Below are positions 36,000 to 48,853 of a stretch of DNA of 64,000 nucleotides, piece by piece. This DNA is from Physcomitrium patens (taxonomy: Eukaryota > Streptophyta > Bryopsida > Funariales > Funariaceae). Numbering within the stretch: the first letter of the stretch is position 1; each line of letters starts with the position of its first letter. The notes beneath the pieces were generated by a model. It was not told the DNA's origin. It made no database searches and saw only the letters and a program-made list of their open reading frames with translations. The stretch is taken from positions 10,403,414 to 10,467,413 of the forward strand of contig NC_037260.1 in assembly GCF_000002425.4 (NCBI RefSeq). The letters run 5' to 3'. The translations under genes were made by a program, and so were the position numbers.

Positions 36000-36192
36000 T
36001 GTCGACATTATCAACATTTGCTTTATAATTTGATAATTTAATCATACACCCTATCTACAACAAAGTTGTTATAGAAACTTTGTTTGTATTTACTATTTTT
36101 ACCATCAACTTGTACTAATATTAGTATATTAAAGCTTGACTTGTATTATGTAATATTTATTCAGTAAAGAGTATAGTTTATTAAGTCCAAAA
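36000..36192 (+). repeat. 3' LTR of the Copia fossil
   Basis: About 193 bases, beginning TGTCGACATTATCAACAT. It aligns along its whole length with 24559-24756, with many C-to-T type differences. Confidence 0.85.
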
Positions 36193-37977
36193 AATATCAA
36201 TTTCTAAAGTCTAGGCATCTTAAAGCACTTAAGGAGTTTTGGTTGAGTAAGTTTTGATCCAACAAGATCCATCAAATATTATATGAAGCCACCTTGCTTA
36301 AGAAAGAGATACCTCTTGTGGCCAAATAGTGTTCCAAAAATTCATTCTTATTGTACTAAGTGCTTTTTAGAAAGAAGCTCAATCATGATTTGAAGAAAAA
36401 ACCATACAAAACAAAGAGTTTTGATATGCATATACATATAAGTAAATAGCAAATAGAAAAATAAATTTCTCAAAATCTATTGAACAAGATGTCCAGAGAT
36501 AAAATATGATAGCATAACATTTTGAAGTTGATAATCCTCCCAATTTAATGCTTCATCTTTTATTGCTTGGCCTAAAATAAAAAAATCCTCCATAATAATC
36601 ATGAATCTCACCTTCAAGTTCCAAAATTTTGTATTAATAACAATATATTAATCCAAATTATACACAAAATAATAATTACATAGAAATGTATTAAAAATAA
36701 TTTATGCAATATGATATATCAAAAGATGTAATAAAAAGATAAAGATTTGAACTAAACACACAAAAAAAGGCCAATTGTGAGGGTTTTACATTAGATTTTG
36801 AAAACTTCATACCATTATGCACCTATATTCTTAAGCAGTTTATATAAAAATCATACATGATTGAAAATATGAAGAACTATGTTACTTTTAAACCATTTTG
36901 AAGAACAAAGAGCAGACTGAGCACAAATGATGCCTTAAAAAAGCACAAACCAACAGATCACTGTGTTGAGCATGCATATGAATAACTCCTACCATGGCTC
37001 CACCCCTTAATGCCTTAAATTTTTTTACTGATATAACAATTAAACACATTTTGACTAACAGTTTGTTAAGCCACACCACCAATCTTTTCAAAAACAAATG
37101 GTTTTTAACAGAGTTCAAGGAGTCATGTTTCACCATGACTGACCACACCACCAATCTTTTCAAAGACTAATGGTTATTAATAGAGTTCAAGGAGTCATGT
37201 TTCACCATGACGGAAATAGGATGATGAATTTGATCCTCAATAACTGCCATCAATCTGTAAAAGTATACCAGCTCTTCTTGAAGAGCAGCGCAAAAGGCTT
37301 ATCCTATTGTACCAATTGCTTTTAATGGCTTGCTATCAAGGCTTTATTATTGTCTGACTATACTTCATTAAAGCTCAAAAATTGAAGCAAGATCACTTAC
37401 ACATACATAAACGGTGCCAGATTTCTAATGTCTTGAAATTATGTAAGTGTAAAATGAAGTAAGTCACGAGACATTAGCACTTTCCTTTTAAGATTCTAGA
37501 GACCCTATTCTACTACAGTTTTTAACACTACCGCTAGGATCCATCCTAGTCATATTTCAACCGCATCAAAACCATAAGTGTATTGCACTGTGTGAGAAAG
37601 TAGCTATTCTGGCAACCTGTTGCTGACTTGTGGCCTCCACAATCTCCAAATTTTCAGTGCTACACGATGTCCCCATTCAGTGTGATGGCTTCCTATATTT
37701 CCAGATAACTTGGACAATCACAAAATAAAACAAAACACCACAAAGTATGTAACACGCAGAACACCAAAATCCCACTTGAACTGACACAAATTCAATCTGA
37801 CAGATGAACCCCAGTAAGATACGTTGTGACGCCAACTACAGAGGATATGCTTCTGCCCAGATCATAATCAAGGTCGGGACATACAAAATTCGATTCGATA
37901 AATTTATACTACAATCATTAAGTTAAATTTTGTTAAAAATTAAGTTAATATTTAAACATTAGGATTTCTTTTTGCTA
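36193..37977. other. Non-coding host island right of the Copia element
   Basis: Less AT-rich than the retroelements on either side. It may be intron of the gene fragment at 38018-38319. Apart from a 72-base tandem duplication no feature is recognised. No eIF4E-type or GCP3 exons were found on either strand by eye. Confidence 0.4.
37071..37214. repeat. Two-copy tandem repeat, 72-base unit
   Basis: 37071-37142 is repeated at 37143-37214 with few differences. Both begin CCACACCACCAATCTTTTC and contain GAGTTCAAGGAGTCATG. Recent duplication in otherwise unique DNA. Confidence 0.9.
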
Positions 37978-38017
37978 TCATTCACACATTAACATGCAAC
38001 AACATGGAATTAAAAAT

Positions 38018-38319
38018 ACCTGCAGAGGATGCAGCCCAGCTTGAAGTTCTCGATTCTGCCTATCGTGATCGTCACCCTCCCCACCACACCAATCCTTCCT
38101 GTCACCCTCTCCCTCCTTCGCTAAACGAGTAGCAGCAACAGAAGACAAGGGAAGCAGGGGACGCCGATCATCAAAAACTGGCTCCGTATTCGTAATTCCC
38201 AGTGTCACAGACGGAAGGATTGCGGACGCACCATCTAATGTCGAGTCTGAATCATTCACCGCGCGCACGCTGCCACTGGTGGAAGCATCTTCAGCTTCCG
38301 TGGTGGGTACTCTCCTTCA
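38018..38319 (-). pseudogene. Host exon fragment, possibly first exon of an nCBP/4EHP cap-binding protein
   Basis: An open, GC-rich stretch of about 100 codons ends at a GT donor (CTGCAG then GTATTT) at 38019/38018. It has no in-frame ATG, and a stop lies just upstream, so either an upstream exon supplies the start or the piece is decayed. Most of it is low-complexity and acidic (VNDSDSTLDGASAIL, GEGDRKDWCGGEGDDHDRQN). The last residues, NRELQAGLHPLQ, resemble the start of the eIF4E fold in plant nCBP (RELKxGxHPL then the cap-binding tryptophan region), where I recall that an exon also ends. The following exons are not in the window. The identity rests on about a dozen residues; unrelated origin is possible. 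Confidence 0.35.
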
Positions 38320-38459
38320 TCTTTCTCAACTCGGCATTAGTAACAGGCAACAATGGAGAGATCGTAAGCACACAATCCTGTGTATCAAAATTCCTTCCCA
38401 AGTGCAGTTCGACAAGCCTTCGGCGACATAAAATAAGCGCGGATGATTTCGAATTTTGA

Positions 38460-40849
38460 TAACAGGACGAGAGCTGGGTTTCCAGTCTCGGTGGTAATTA
38501 GGATGGATGATAATTAATTTTGGTCAAGATTCTCTCTAATATCAAAATAAAATAAAATCTTGATCTTTATTAATTGCTTAAGAAGATATCTACCTTCAAG
38601 CTGCCTAGAACTCATTGTGTGTATATAAAATTAAATCCTGTATGTATCTCTTAAAAATTTAGTGACTTTGATCTTTGTCCATAGTACATATAATATTACT
38701 AGTATTTATGAGCCTTAAATTGTAATTTGTCAAATCAAACATATTTATTTCTTGCAATTCTTGCAAATAAAAATTTAAAACATCAAACCAATTATTCTAA
38801 TAGTTACCTACATAATTACATATAAATTCTTGATGCTTTTGAAAGCTTCCAAATGACAACATATAATGCAATTTTTAGGTCAAGTTAGGAAGATTCATTG
38901 GAATTTGATTCCCATCCATTCCGCAAAAATATATTGTAATGCAAAACCACACAAATAATTCATATATTTTGTAATTTGATTTTATTATACATAATAAAGA
39001 AGATTACTTATACCTCTTGAGAACATTACAATCAAACAACTACTTCATTATAATATATGAAATGAGAAAGCTTTCTGGTAAATCATATAAAAAACTAATT
39101 CCGTAGATCTAATACTTTAATGTCTATATTGGACTAGACCAACCATATTAATCATATTGCAAGTAGGAGCCAATTGTAAGATAGATCAAAATTAGCCTTT
39201 AGGATGTAGACAATGATTTGATTTCAAAAACTTGAAAAATCTTATTTTTAGGTTTAATAAGGACAACTAAGCTCAAAAGTAAGGAAGACAAATATAAGGT
39301 CACTTTTTGTCCATATATTAAAATTTTGAAGTGATAAACACATAATTTCTCTAAATTTTATATTCTATAATTTTTTTCTTAGGTTAAGCAATGTTTTTAA
39401 GAAATAAGCCACTACCAACTTTGCAACTTATGCAAAAACATGGTAAAATATATCAGAATAATTGATAAGAAGAAATTTCATTGTATTAACTACTCAAAGT
39501 AGTTTTTTTAATATCAAAGTGGATTAAGCTATATAATCAATTTCAAAATTATAAAGCAAAAAAAAAAAAAAAAAAAAAAATCAATATAAAAATTATTAAG
39601 TCAAAAGTCTTACATCTAATAATTAAAAAACTTAAAGAATATTTTAAATCCACCACTATATTTGTAGATCTGTAAAATAAGAAAGTAGATTAAATCAAAA
39701 ATCACAAAATCCTACCTATTTATGAAGTCAACTTAAAAGAATAAAATCTTCAATATCTATAAATCTATATATTTTAAAAATAATTTAATGACATATTTAG
39801 GATGAATAAATTTCAAATAGACTAAATATTATTTTCAAATCTCTCAAAATTTCTACAATAAAAAAATCAAAACATTAGAGTCTAAGTTAAGGTTGATATA
39901 TTTTGCAAACTAAGAACTTGCAAAGTAAGTTAGTTAAACCATTAAAATTCTATACAACAAAAATGAAGAGGTAGAGGAGATATGTCCAATCAAAATCTAA
40001 AAATAAAAGAATAAAAAACCTGACACATTCATGTAATTCCAATTCCTAAATCTTAAATCTTTTTTATAATAGGATTGTAGATAGAAGTATAGGAAGGGTC
40101 ATATTAAAAAAGAAAAAAACCAATAGTAGTAGATATTAGAAGAAAGAAAGATTGTATTAAGATTGTATTGGAAGAATTCATTAGTTTATTAGATAATATA
40201 GTAAAAATTGACATGATTATGTAAAATCTATTATATAAGTTTAGAATATTGATTATATGCTTTTAAGTTATTTTTACATATAATAATATAAGAAAATTAG
40301 TCTAAATATCATAGCTTATAATCACAACATACACATATTTTTATTTAAGTTATATATTTTATTATTGTGATATAAACAAATCTATGTGATTTTATTTATT
40401 TATTTATTTTTATATAATATATAAAGGATAATTTCATAAATTTTAAAATTTCATATTTCATAGGAATTTTAAAGATTTTAAATATACCATTAGAATCAAA
40501 AGTATTATAAATAAATAGGTATGTCAAATCAAAATTTTAAAAAGATAAAGCTAAAAATAAATTAACAAAAAATCACCAAGTTTAAGATCTTATATCTAAA
40601 AATTAAAAAAATTATAGAAAATTTTAAGTCCACTATTAGATTTACAGATTCTAAAAATAAGGTGGTACATTAAATAAAAACTTATAAAATCCTATTCATT
40701 TATAAATCTTAAATATATTTAAATTTACATACTTTTAAAATAATTTAATGACATATTTAGAATAAAATATAGTATAAGGAACTAGTATATGTGGTGGATT
40801 CAAATCTTATTTCAGTGGCGAGAAAGACAACTAAAGGAGCAGAAAGGTT
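38460..40849. other. AT-rich spacer with a diverged direct repeat
   Basis: No gene. A 23-base poly-A run lies at 39558-39580. Two related blocks of about 200-240 bases lie near 39536-39803 and 40523-40771. The rest shows nothing I can name and is probably old transposon-derived DNA. Confidence 0.45.
39536..40771 (+). repeat. Diverged direct repeat pair, about 970 bases apart
   Basis: Both copies share, in order, CTTAxATCTAAxAATTAAAAA, ATTTTAAxTCCAC, TTTGTAGAT-like, AAAATCCTA and TAATTTAATGACATATTTAG (39781-39800 and 40741-40760). They may be LTRs of a small non-autonomous element (TRIM/LARD-like) or an old duplication. No primer site or purine tract is visible. Confidence 0.5.
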
Positions 40850-43800
40850 AAAACAATTCATATGTGAAAATTGGAATAACTTTTTAATTGACTTATTTAG
40901 TGGTATGCTACTTGATCAAGGTGCCCTCTTCCAAATAGAACTAGTACTTGGCACCAAATTGGCAAGTTAGCCAATTTATTGTCCCAACACCAAATAAAAT
41001 TGAAGAGTTGCAAAAGTCATTGGATGAATTCTTGAAAAAGTGCCTTATTCAAGAAAGCATATTATTACAGGAAGCACTTGTACTCTTTGTACCCAAATAA
41101 GATAGTAGACTTTGACTTTGCATTAATTATTGAGGCTTCAATAAGCAAACTGTCAAGAATGCATATTTACTTCTACATGTAGATGATCTTCTTAACCAAC
41201 TTTAAGGTACAACCATCTTTAGCAAATTGGACCTTTGGAGTGGTTATTAAAAAATTCTTATTGCCAAAGAAGATATAAAAAGATGGCATTTTATACCCAC
41301 TATGGACATTTTGAGTGGCTTGAATTATCTTTCAGTCTCACCAATGCTCCAACTTCTTTTATAGGTCACATGAACAGATTATTTTGGAACCTTTTGAATA
41401 AGTATGTTATTGTCTTTATTGATAATATCCTAATCTATAGTAAGATCTTTGAGAAATATGAGCAACAATTATAGGAAGTACTATACTAACTACATAATAG
41501 CCACTTTTATTATAAGTAATCAAAGTGTGAACTTTAGAAGTTGGAGGTCATCTTTTTGAGACATATAGTGTCCTCTAAAGGCATGCGCATGGAATAGGAT
41601 AAAGTAAAAGTAGTAGAGGATTGGCCAACTTCCAAAGATGCTTTTGAAGTCTATTCATTTTTAGGCCTTGTTGGATATTATTGCCATTTTATTCAATGAT
41701 TTTCACACATTGCTATCTTACTGATAAGCTTATTAAAGAAAGGTGCTCCATTTGAATAGAAACTGGAATAAAAAACGGCCTTTGAGGAGTTGAAGGAGGT
41801 ACTTATTACTGCTCTAATATTGCAACCATACAATTCCGACCTTCCATTTACACTTGACATTGATGCTTCCAACTTTGCTATAGGCACGATTCTTTAACAA
41901 GATTTTAATATGGACCTTCAATCTGTGGTGTATGAATCATGCAAACTAAGAAGGAAAAAGTACAATTATTCTACATAAGTTCAAGAGCAAGTGGTAATTA
42001 TACATGCTATAAAGGTATGGTGACACTATTTGTTGAGAAAGCTAGTAATTATTTAGACTGATCACCAATCCTTACTATATGATTTATATCTGAAAAATAT
42101 GAAATGACGACATCATCATTAAGAAGAATAATTACAACTCTTTGACATCCAGCTTGAATATAAGTAAGGAAGACAATACACTATGCTAGATACCTCATGA
42201 CATAGACTTAACTTAAAATCCGAATCAAAGGACTAAACAAAAGTTGCTACTATTAGTAGTGTCATTTCATACTTAATAAGAGAAGCAAAATGGAAAGAAG
42301 TTATATATTACAATGCTTATTTTAAGATGATTACTAATTGATTGAAGGTGGACAATGTATAATATTGAGATTATCACATTTATGATGGCTTACTTTACTT
42401 CAAAAAGTGGATTTATGTATCTGATGATGCTATATTTTAAACATTTATACTTTAAGAAGGACACAACATCCCAATATCTAGATATCTAGGATATAAGAAG
42501 ATTCTAGAATAAATCTCAAGGACATGGTTTTGACCAGGTTTGAATCATGATTTTTGAGCCTTTGTGTGTTCTTGTGAATTATACCAACGTAATAAAGTAC
42601 GCAATGTATCATCTCTTAAGCTATTGTAGTGAATTCTACTACCTATAGTACGTTGAGAATATATGAATATAGATCTTATTATGTGTTTGTTGCAGATGCC
42701 TTATAATCATAATATAGTTGCTATCTTTGTGGACCGATTTTTGAAACAACTTTACTTGGATGTAGCAAGCTTTCATATTAATGTTTTAGTACTTACACAA
42801 ATCTTCTTCAACACTATCTTTTGTCACTATGGATTACTTCATGTCATTATTTTAGATCAAGATCTCTACTTCACAAAGAATTTTTGGCAAGTCTTCTTCA
42901 AGCTACTAGGGACACAACTTGCCATATCTAGAGCTTTCAATCTTCAAACATATAGACAAATAGAGCATATAAATTAAACTCTAGAAGATATACTATAGAC
43001 ATTTGTGACAGTTCATTATAATGACTATGATGAATATTTGAAACCTTTAGAATTTGCCTACAATGATAGTATTTAAGCAAGTACTTATCATTCATCATTC
43101 TTTTTTAATACTTGTCAGCATTCAATTATACTAGCAATCCTTCATTGTTCCATCGACACCAATAATCTGACAACAAAAAAATTTATACAATGGCTTATAA
43201 GAGCCTTGCCAGAGACACAATATTATTTCTTTACTAGATAGAATTGATAGAAGCAATATGTGGATAACCATCTGCTATACAAGACTTTCCAAGAGGGTGA
43301 TTACGTATTACTTTTCAATACCAATCTTCCATTTGTTACATCAATTTAAGTCTGTAAATTAACACCTTGATGGCTTGGACCTTTCTACATTTCTATAGTA
43401 ATTTTTGACATTATATATCTCCTTCAGCTTCTGCTACATATTCAAGTCCATCTAAACTTTTATATTTTGGAGTCAAAGTATTTCTTATTGAACTAAAGCG
43501 CTTTTAAAACTGACACCAACTACCACTACCACCATTGATTGTGATTGATGACCAACAAGAGTATGAAGTGGACAATATTTTGGAGCATTGCTACCTTTGC
43601 CATCACAATGGATATCCGTAATTTCAGTAAAAAGTCCTCTAAAAAGGTTATTTGAATCATGATGCAATATGGGAATCTGTAGAACACTTCATTTATTGTC
43701 AAGAAATCATTTGAAAATACCATTGAGAGAAAAATAAGAACATTCCTTATTAATAAATAGAGATTAGCTATAATAGGGCATAGTTAGGATATTTCTATTA

Positions 43801-44285
43801 TTTACATATAGAGATATGTAGTTGGAGTATTTTTGAAAAGTTTATAGAATTGAGGTTAGGATGGAAATTCATGTAAGATCCACCATAGAACTTTTTAAAA
43901 AAATCTTAAGATAGTTATCATTATGGAATCCACTTTTAAAATCTTTTAGAAAGGTAATTATTTTGATAAGGCCTACTATTAAAGAAATTATAGAAAGTTC
44001 TAGGATAAATGGACAAAGTATAAATAAGATTGGTTAAGGCCATTTAAGACATTTGGTTAGATATGGCTTTAGACTCTTTCTCTTAGTAAAGTTTGGTTTT
44101 CTTGTTCTATTCTATTTGATTTTGTTTGGTTCTATTTTCTTTTATTCAATCCTATCTTTCATGTTCAATTTTGTTTAGTTACTTTTAATTTTTTTTTGTC
44201 TACTTGATCTTATGTTGTATCAAGATATTTATTGTTATGGATTTGGAAAGGTTTTAGACCTTAGAAAATCTGGTCCTATTTAAAA
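40850..44285 (+). mobile_element. Ty3/Gypsy chromovirus fossil (element 5), 5' truncated
   Basis: Plus-strand relic. Parts seen: reverse transcriptase (about 40950-41500, with THYGHFEWLELSFSLTNAP and FIDNILIYSK), RNase H (about 41700-42150), integrase (about 42400-43000, with a DRFLKQL...DQDLYF core) and a C-terminal chromodomain (about 43540-43730). The AT-rich tail to about 44285 probably includes the 3' LTR, but no partner LTR exists in the window. Gag and protease are absent. It is broken in many places and looks old. Confidence 0.8.
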
Positions 44286-44288
44286 AAA

Positions 44289-44340
44289 AATCTACTATTA
44301 CAAATATAGAATTATATAAAACTAAGATTGATAGATCTAT
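44289..44340 (-). mobile_element. Left remnant of Gypsy element 3
   Basis: About 50 bases similar to the integrase region of element 2 near 59611-59660. It continues directly at 52593 once element 4 is discounted. It abuts the tail of element 5, so the rest of element 3 on this side is gone. Confidence 0.7.
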
Positions 44341-45389
44341 TGTCATATTATGTGAAGTCTTGCTTGAAGATGTATCGGGCACTTGGTTGTAAAAGGTTGA
44401 AAGAAAATTACAAGAAGAAGATCCTAAAAATTCTAATAAAATCCTAAATAAATTCTAATTAAACTCTTATTAATGCTAATTAAGCTTTAATCAGATCCAA
44501 AAGAAATCTTAAAGAAATTACAAAAAAAAAAACATAAATAATCCTATAGAACTTTTAAAGAAATTGTAAAAAAATCATAAAGAAATAATAAGTAGATCTT
44601 AAAGAAATCTTAAAGAAATCCTAAAGAAATATCAAAAAAATCTTAAATAAATCTTAAATAAATTCTAACCAAATCCTATTTTAATTTTAATTGAAATCCT
44701 AATGGAACTTAACTAAATCTTAGGTTAAATCCTAATTAAATCCTAAAACCTAAATCAAATCTTAGAAAAATCTTAAATCCTAAATCCTAAACCAAACCTT
44801 AGACAAACTCTAAGTCCTAAATAAACTCTAAATTGTAAATAAATCCCAAACCAAAACCTAATCAATTCAAATCTATCCTAGAATAGATTAGAACCTCAAT
44901 ATCTATTAATTCTACTATTGATCTTACTTAAAAATTTACATACCTTTCAACCTCTTAATTAAAAATAAGTATAACAAATTTGAAGATAATCAGACTTACC
45001 AAATAAAAAAAAACTTAAAATCCACTTAGATATTGGAAATCAAGTCTGGTCTCTATATAAAAAAAAATCACTTCAATCTAATTGATAGATTGCTAAAGAT
45101 CTCAAAAATACTCTCTGGATATCAATTCTTAGCTTCTTGAGGTAATTTTTGCTAAAATCTACTTTTAACTCCCTTCCATATATGCCTATATTATTTTATT
45201 TTCCAATCTACTTTGTTTTGCCTTATTTATGTTCTTACAAAATAAGTAGAAGCCTATTTTGTAAAAAATAGCAATAGTATTTTTTAATTTTACTATCTTT
45301 TTGACTATCTATAATATTTTAAAATAATATCTTCTATAATATATTTTTTTCTTCTCTCTTTCATTCATTAGCCATGTTATATCACAACA
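44341..45389 (-). repeat. 3' LTR of Gypsy element 4
   Basis: 1049 bases. It pairs with 51435-52592. The interior holds a long run of degenerate heptamers of the TAAATCC / CTTAAAG type. A pyrimidine-rich tract (TCTATCTCCTC) follows at 45390, as expected beside a minus-strand 3' LTR. Confidence 0.85.
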
Positions 45390-48300
45390 TCTATCTCCTC
45401 TAAACATGTGCATCCTTTGTCATTTCCCAAGTTTTCTTCCTTACATTGATATAATTTTTTTTCACCTTAGTTGAATTCTTGATCATCAATTTGCTCTTCT
45501 ATTTCCATCTCAATATCTTGTAATGGATTTTTTTCTTTATTAAAATAAATATCTTCACTTCTTTGTTTAAATAACTTAATTTGCTTACCTACTATAAATA
45601 TCTTTAATTCTACACCATCAAATTCTTGTAATAAGTATGTTCTATTATCATATATTTATTTGACAACATAAGGTCCAAATTATTTCTTTGAAAATTTCTT
45701 TATTCTACTATGTTGATCATCTAAGCTACTATTATAAATTAATATCCAATTGCCATCTTTAATTGCATCAGGTCATAGTTGATGTTTTTTATCAAATCTT
45801 TTTTTATTCTTTTTCCTTGTTTCTTTCAACTTTTCCATTGTTGCTTCAATATCACAAGGTCTTCTTTCTAACTGTTGAATTTGTAATGCTAAAAGTTCTT
45901 ATCTACTGAGATTATCCTTCAAAGGTAATATACCTCATGTAGGTACATCCTCTATTGGCATTATTGGTTTTTATCCATACATTAATTCAAAAGGCATATA
46001 GCTTGTTAGTGAATTATGAATTGTGCAACCAATCCATAGTACAAATGGTAGTAGTCTAGGCCATTCATATCCTTTGTTATTGGATGCCATTATTAATGCC
46101 TTAAGAATAAGTAAAGGTCTATGCTTATTCTCATCATTACCTTGTGTATTATATATTGTTGTTAAAAAAATTTTAATTCCTATTCTACTAAAAAATTCTC
46201 AAGCTTTCTTAGCATCCAATTCATGTCTATTAGTTGTAATTTTTCTAATACAACTATAAAAATAAATAACATCTTTTAATAAAAAGTGGCATATATCTTC
46301 AATATTTTTTGTTCTGAATGCTTGTCCTTCAACCATATTTGATAAATCTTCTTGTGTAAGTATCAAATACTTCATTTATTCAAGTTCCATACACATTGCC
46401 ACTAAATCCACCATCCGCTTATAATGTAAAGCTAAAGGATACATTGAATGTAATCCATCTTAATGCCAAATATTTGAATATACTTGGCAAGTTTCACAAG
46501 ATCCTACAAAATTTTCTATGTCCTTGTATATGCCCTTCTATCAATATTTTTCTTTCAACTTAATAAATATTGTCCAAATATCCTAATTCCATATCCATAA
46601 ATTTTTATGAAATTCTTTAATAAAATTTTGTTGAGTTTTTAAGCCACATATAACCTATTGTGGTACTTTTCTTCTTTTCTTTGGATGCTTTTATATATAT
46701 ATATCCATCATGTAAAAAATATCCATAGGTTTTTTTATGGATTTTCTTAATTTTTTGATCTATCTAATTTTCTAGTCACTTTAAGGTGTTTAAATATTCT
46801 TCAACAACTTTCCATTATCTTTCATACAAATTTCTTAAAAAAAATTCCAATGGTATATTCAAATATATACCTTCTCTATTTAATAATATATTAGTATAAC
46901 AAAATTTATCCACATCATCTTCCAAATCAATTATATTTTCATCATTATAACACCTTGCTCTTTATAACATATCTATAACTAAATTTTCTTTTCCTACAAT
47001 GTGTTTAAATTTTGAATTTATAGATTTTTTATATATTATCTATCTTAATATAGTAATATTAAAAATTGAACAACTTATAATTATATCCAATAATGATAAA
47101 CAATCTATTTTTATAACTATTGATGTACCAATAAAGTATTATTTTTTATTTTTTATAGCTATTATTAAATTCCATAACTTTCTTTTGATTTGTGCATATG
47201 TCTTCTGCCTAGCATTCAAAACCTTTACTCCAAATCTTACTACATATCTATTTCCTTATTCATTATCTTCTCCAATTGCCCAACCTATTCGAATTGGACT
47301 TGCATTAATTATTAATGCTACTAGCCTTCTACATTTATAATTTACTTTCTTTAAAGTTAGAAGTGAAGAAAAAATTTCTTTCAATTTTTTGATAACTTTT
47401 CTTTATTTTTTCTTTCATTGAAATTTTTTATTCTTTCTTAATAACTCATACAATTGATCGACTAAATGTGCAAAATGAAGTATCCATATATGATAGAAAA
47501 TATATACTCTTAAAAATCTTTTGACTTCTATCATGTTTGTATATTCATTCATTTTTTTTTAATAATAGCTATATTTTTTATATTTTTTTTATATCCATAT
47601 GATCCACATATATTTCTTATTATCAAAACTTTCTTTATTCTAAACATAGATTTTGTCTCTAATAATGTCAAATGAACTTCTTCTAATCTTATCAAAATTC
47701 TCTCACAATCATTGATATGATCTGCCACAAACTTTCTAAATCCCTTTGAATTCAATGTTTCATCATTTTTTTTCTTTTTTACATTCTTTAACTTGCATAT
47801 CATCTAGAAAAGGCATTCTTATTCTTGAAATAAAATCCCTTAATACTTTATGCATTCCATTTATCATATGTGCCACAAAACTTAAAGCCCCTTGTGATAA
47901 TGTATACATTTTGACTAATCTTAATGGTGTCTTTATAAATTTTAAATCTCTACTTTGCATTGCTAATTGTAATTGATTATACTCCAAATAAAGATCTTCA
48001 ATAGAATAAATTGCTCTCTCCACAAATGCCTCTACAAACTCATTTACAATTATTTTTGAATTCATGTTTCTAATAGTTAATTTATTTATTAGCTGCATAT
48101 CTTGAATAAACCTCAATGTTCCATTTTTTTAGAAATTAATAACTACCAAATGGAATATGGTACAATAGATGGTTCTAAAATTTCCATCATAATCTTTTCA
48201 TTGAGTAATTTCATTAGCTTTGATAAATGAGCCTTTGGAAATGAAATTGGCCTCAAATTCCATGGTTCATGTGGAATTGAAAAAATAACCATAAGTGCTA

Positions 48301-48792
48301 CAATACTTGGATTAATGCATCATACTTCATATGATTCAAATGCAAATGTCTTACCATGTCATGAAATCATTTTTTTGAAACATCTCTCCACATTCTTTAT
48401 AAATAATTCTTTACACCTAATATTTAAATCATCTAATATCAATTCATATTTTAATTCATGACCTATTTTTCTTGGATCTCTTAAATTCGGTTGCATAAAA
48501 TTCTTCTCAATCCTTTCTTTAAAATCCAATAATAGTGGCAATGCCAATAATTTAACTTCTTTTATAATGATGTTATATTTTATATTCAACCTCACTTTAT
48601 ACTCATTCATATATTTTTTCAATACATCATAAATTTGCTTATAATGCATGTTAATATCTTATTATCTCTTTTAAAATTTAAATTCAATAAAATTTATAAA
48701 TTATCCATAATATTATCAAAGCAAGATTCTTCAAACACCTCTCATATGTATTCATCTTCATCAATCACTCCATATTTCTTCCATTGATGTTC

Positions 48793-48851
<59 letters not shown>
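48793..48851. repeat. TA microsatellite
   Basis: A TA run of nearly 60 bases with one G interruption, inside Gypsy element 4. Confidence 0.95.

Positions 48852-48853
<2 letters not shown>

Larger units (their letters stand above)
24559..36192 (+). mobile_element. Ty1/Copia LTR retrotransposon, fossil, split by a Gypsy element
   Basis: Short LTRs of about 195 bases lie at 24559-24756 and 36000-36192. A primer-binding site starts at 24757 (TGATATCAGA, close to the initiator-Met type TGGTATCAGA) and a purine tract (GAAAGAAGG) precedes the 3' LTR. Parts run in Copia order: gag (about 24890-25930), protease (about 32100-32180), integrase (about 32690-33000), reverse transcriptase (about 33960-34700) and RNase H (about 34990-35440). 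Without the nested Gypsy insert it is about 5.5 kb. It is broken many times over. The LTRs differ at about one base in four by eye, so it is old. No clean target duplication is seen. Confidence 0.9.

Noticed and set aside
44400-44900. Interstitial telomere array
   Set aside because: Units vary and mostly lack the third C of CCCTAAA, and the same array recurs in the partner LTR, so it is an LTR-internal repeat.
45500-46600. Independent transposase gene
   Set aside because: The minus-strand order matches integrase and C-terminal parts of Gypsy element 4 between its two LTRs.
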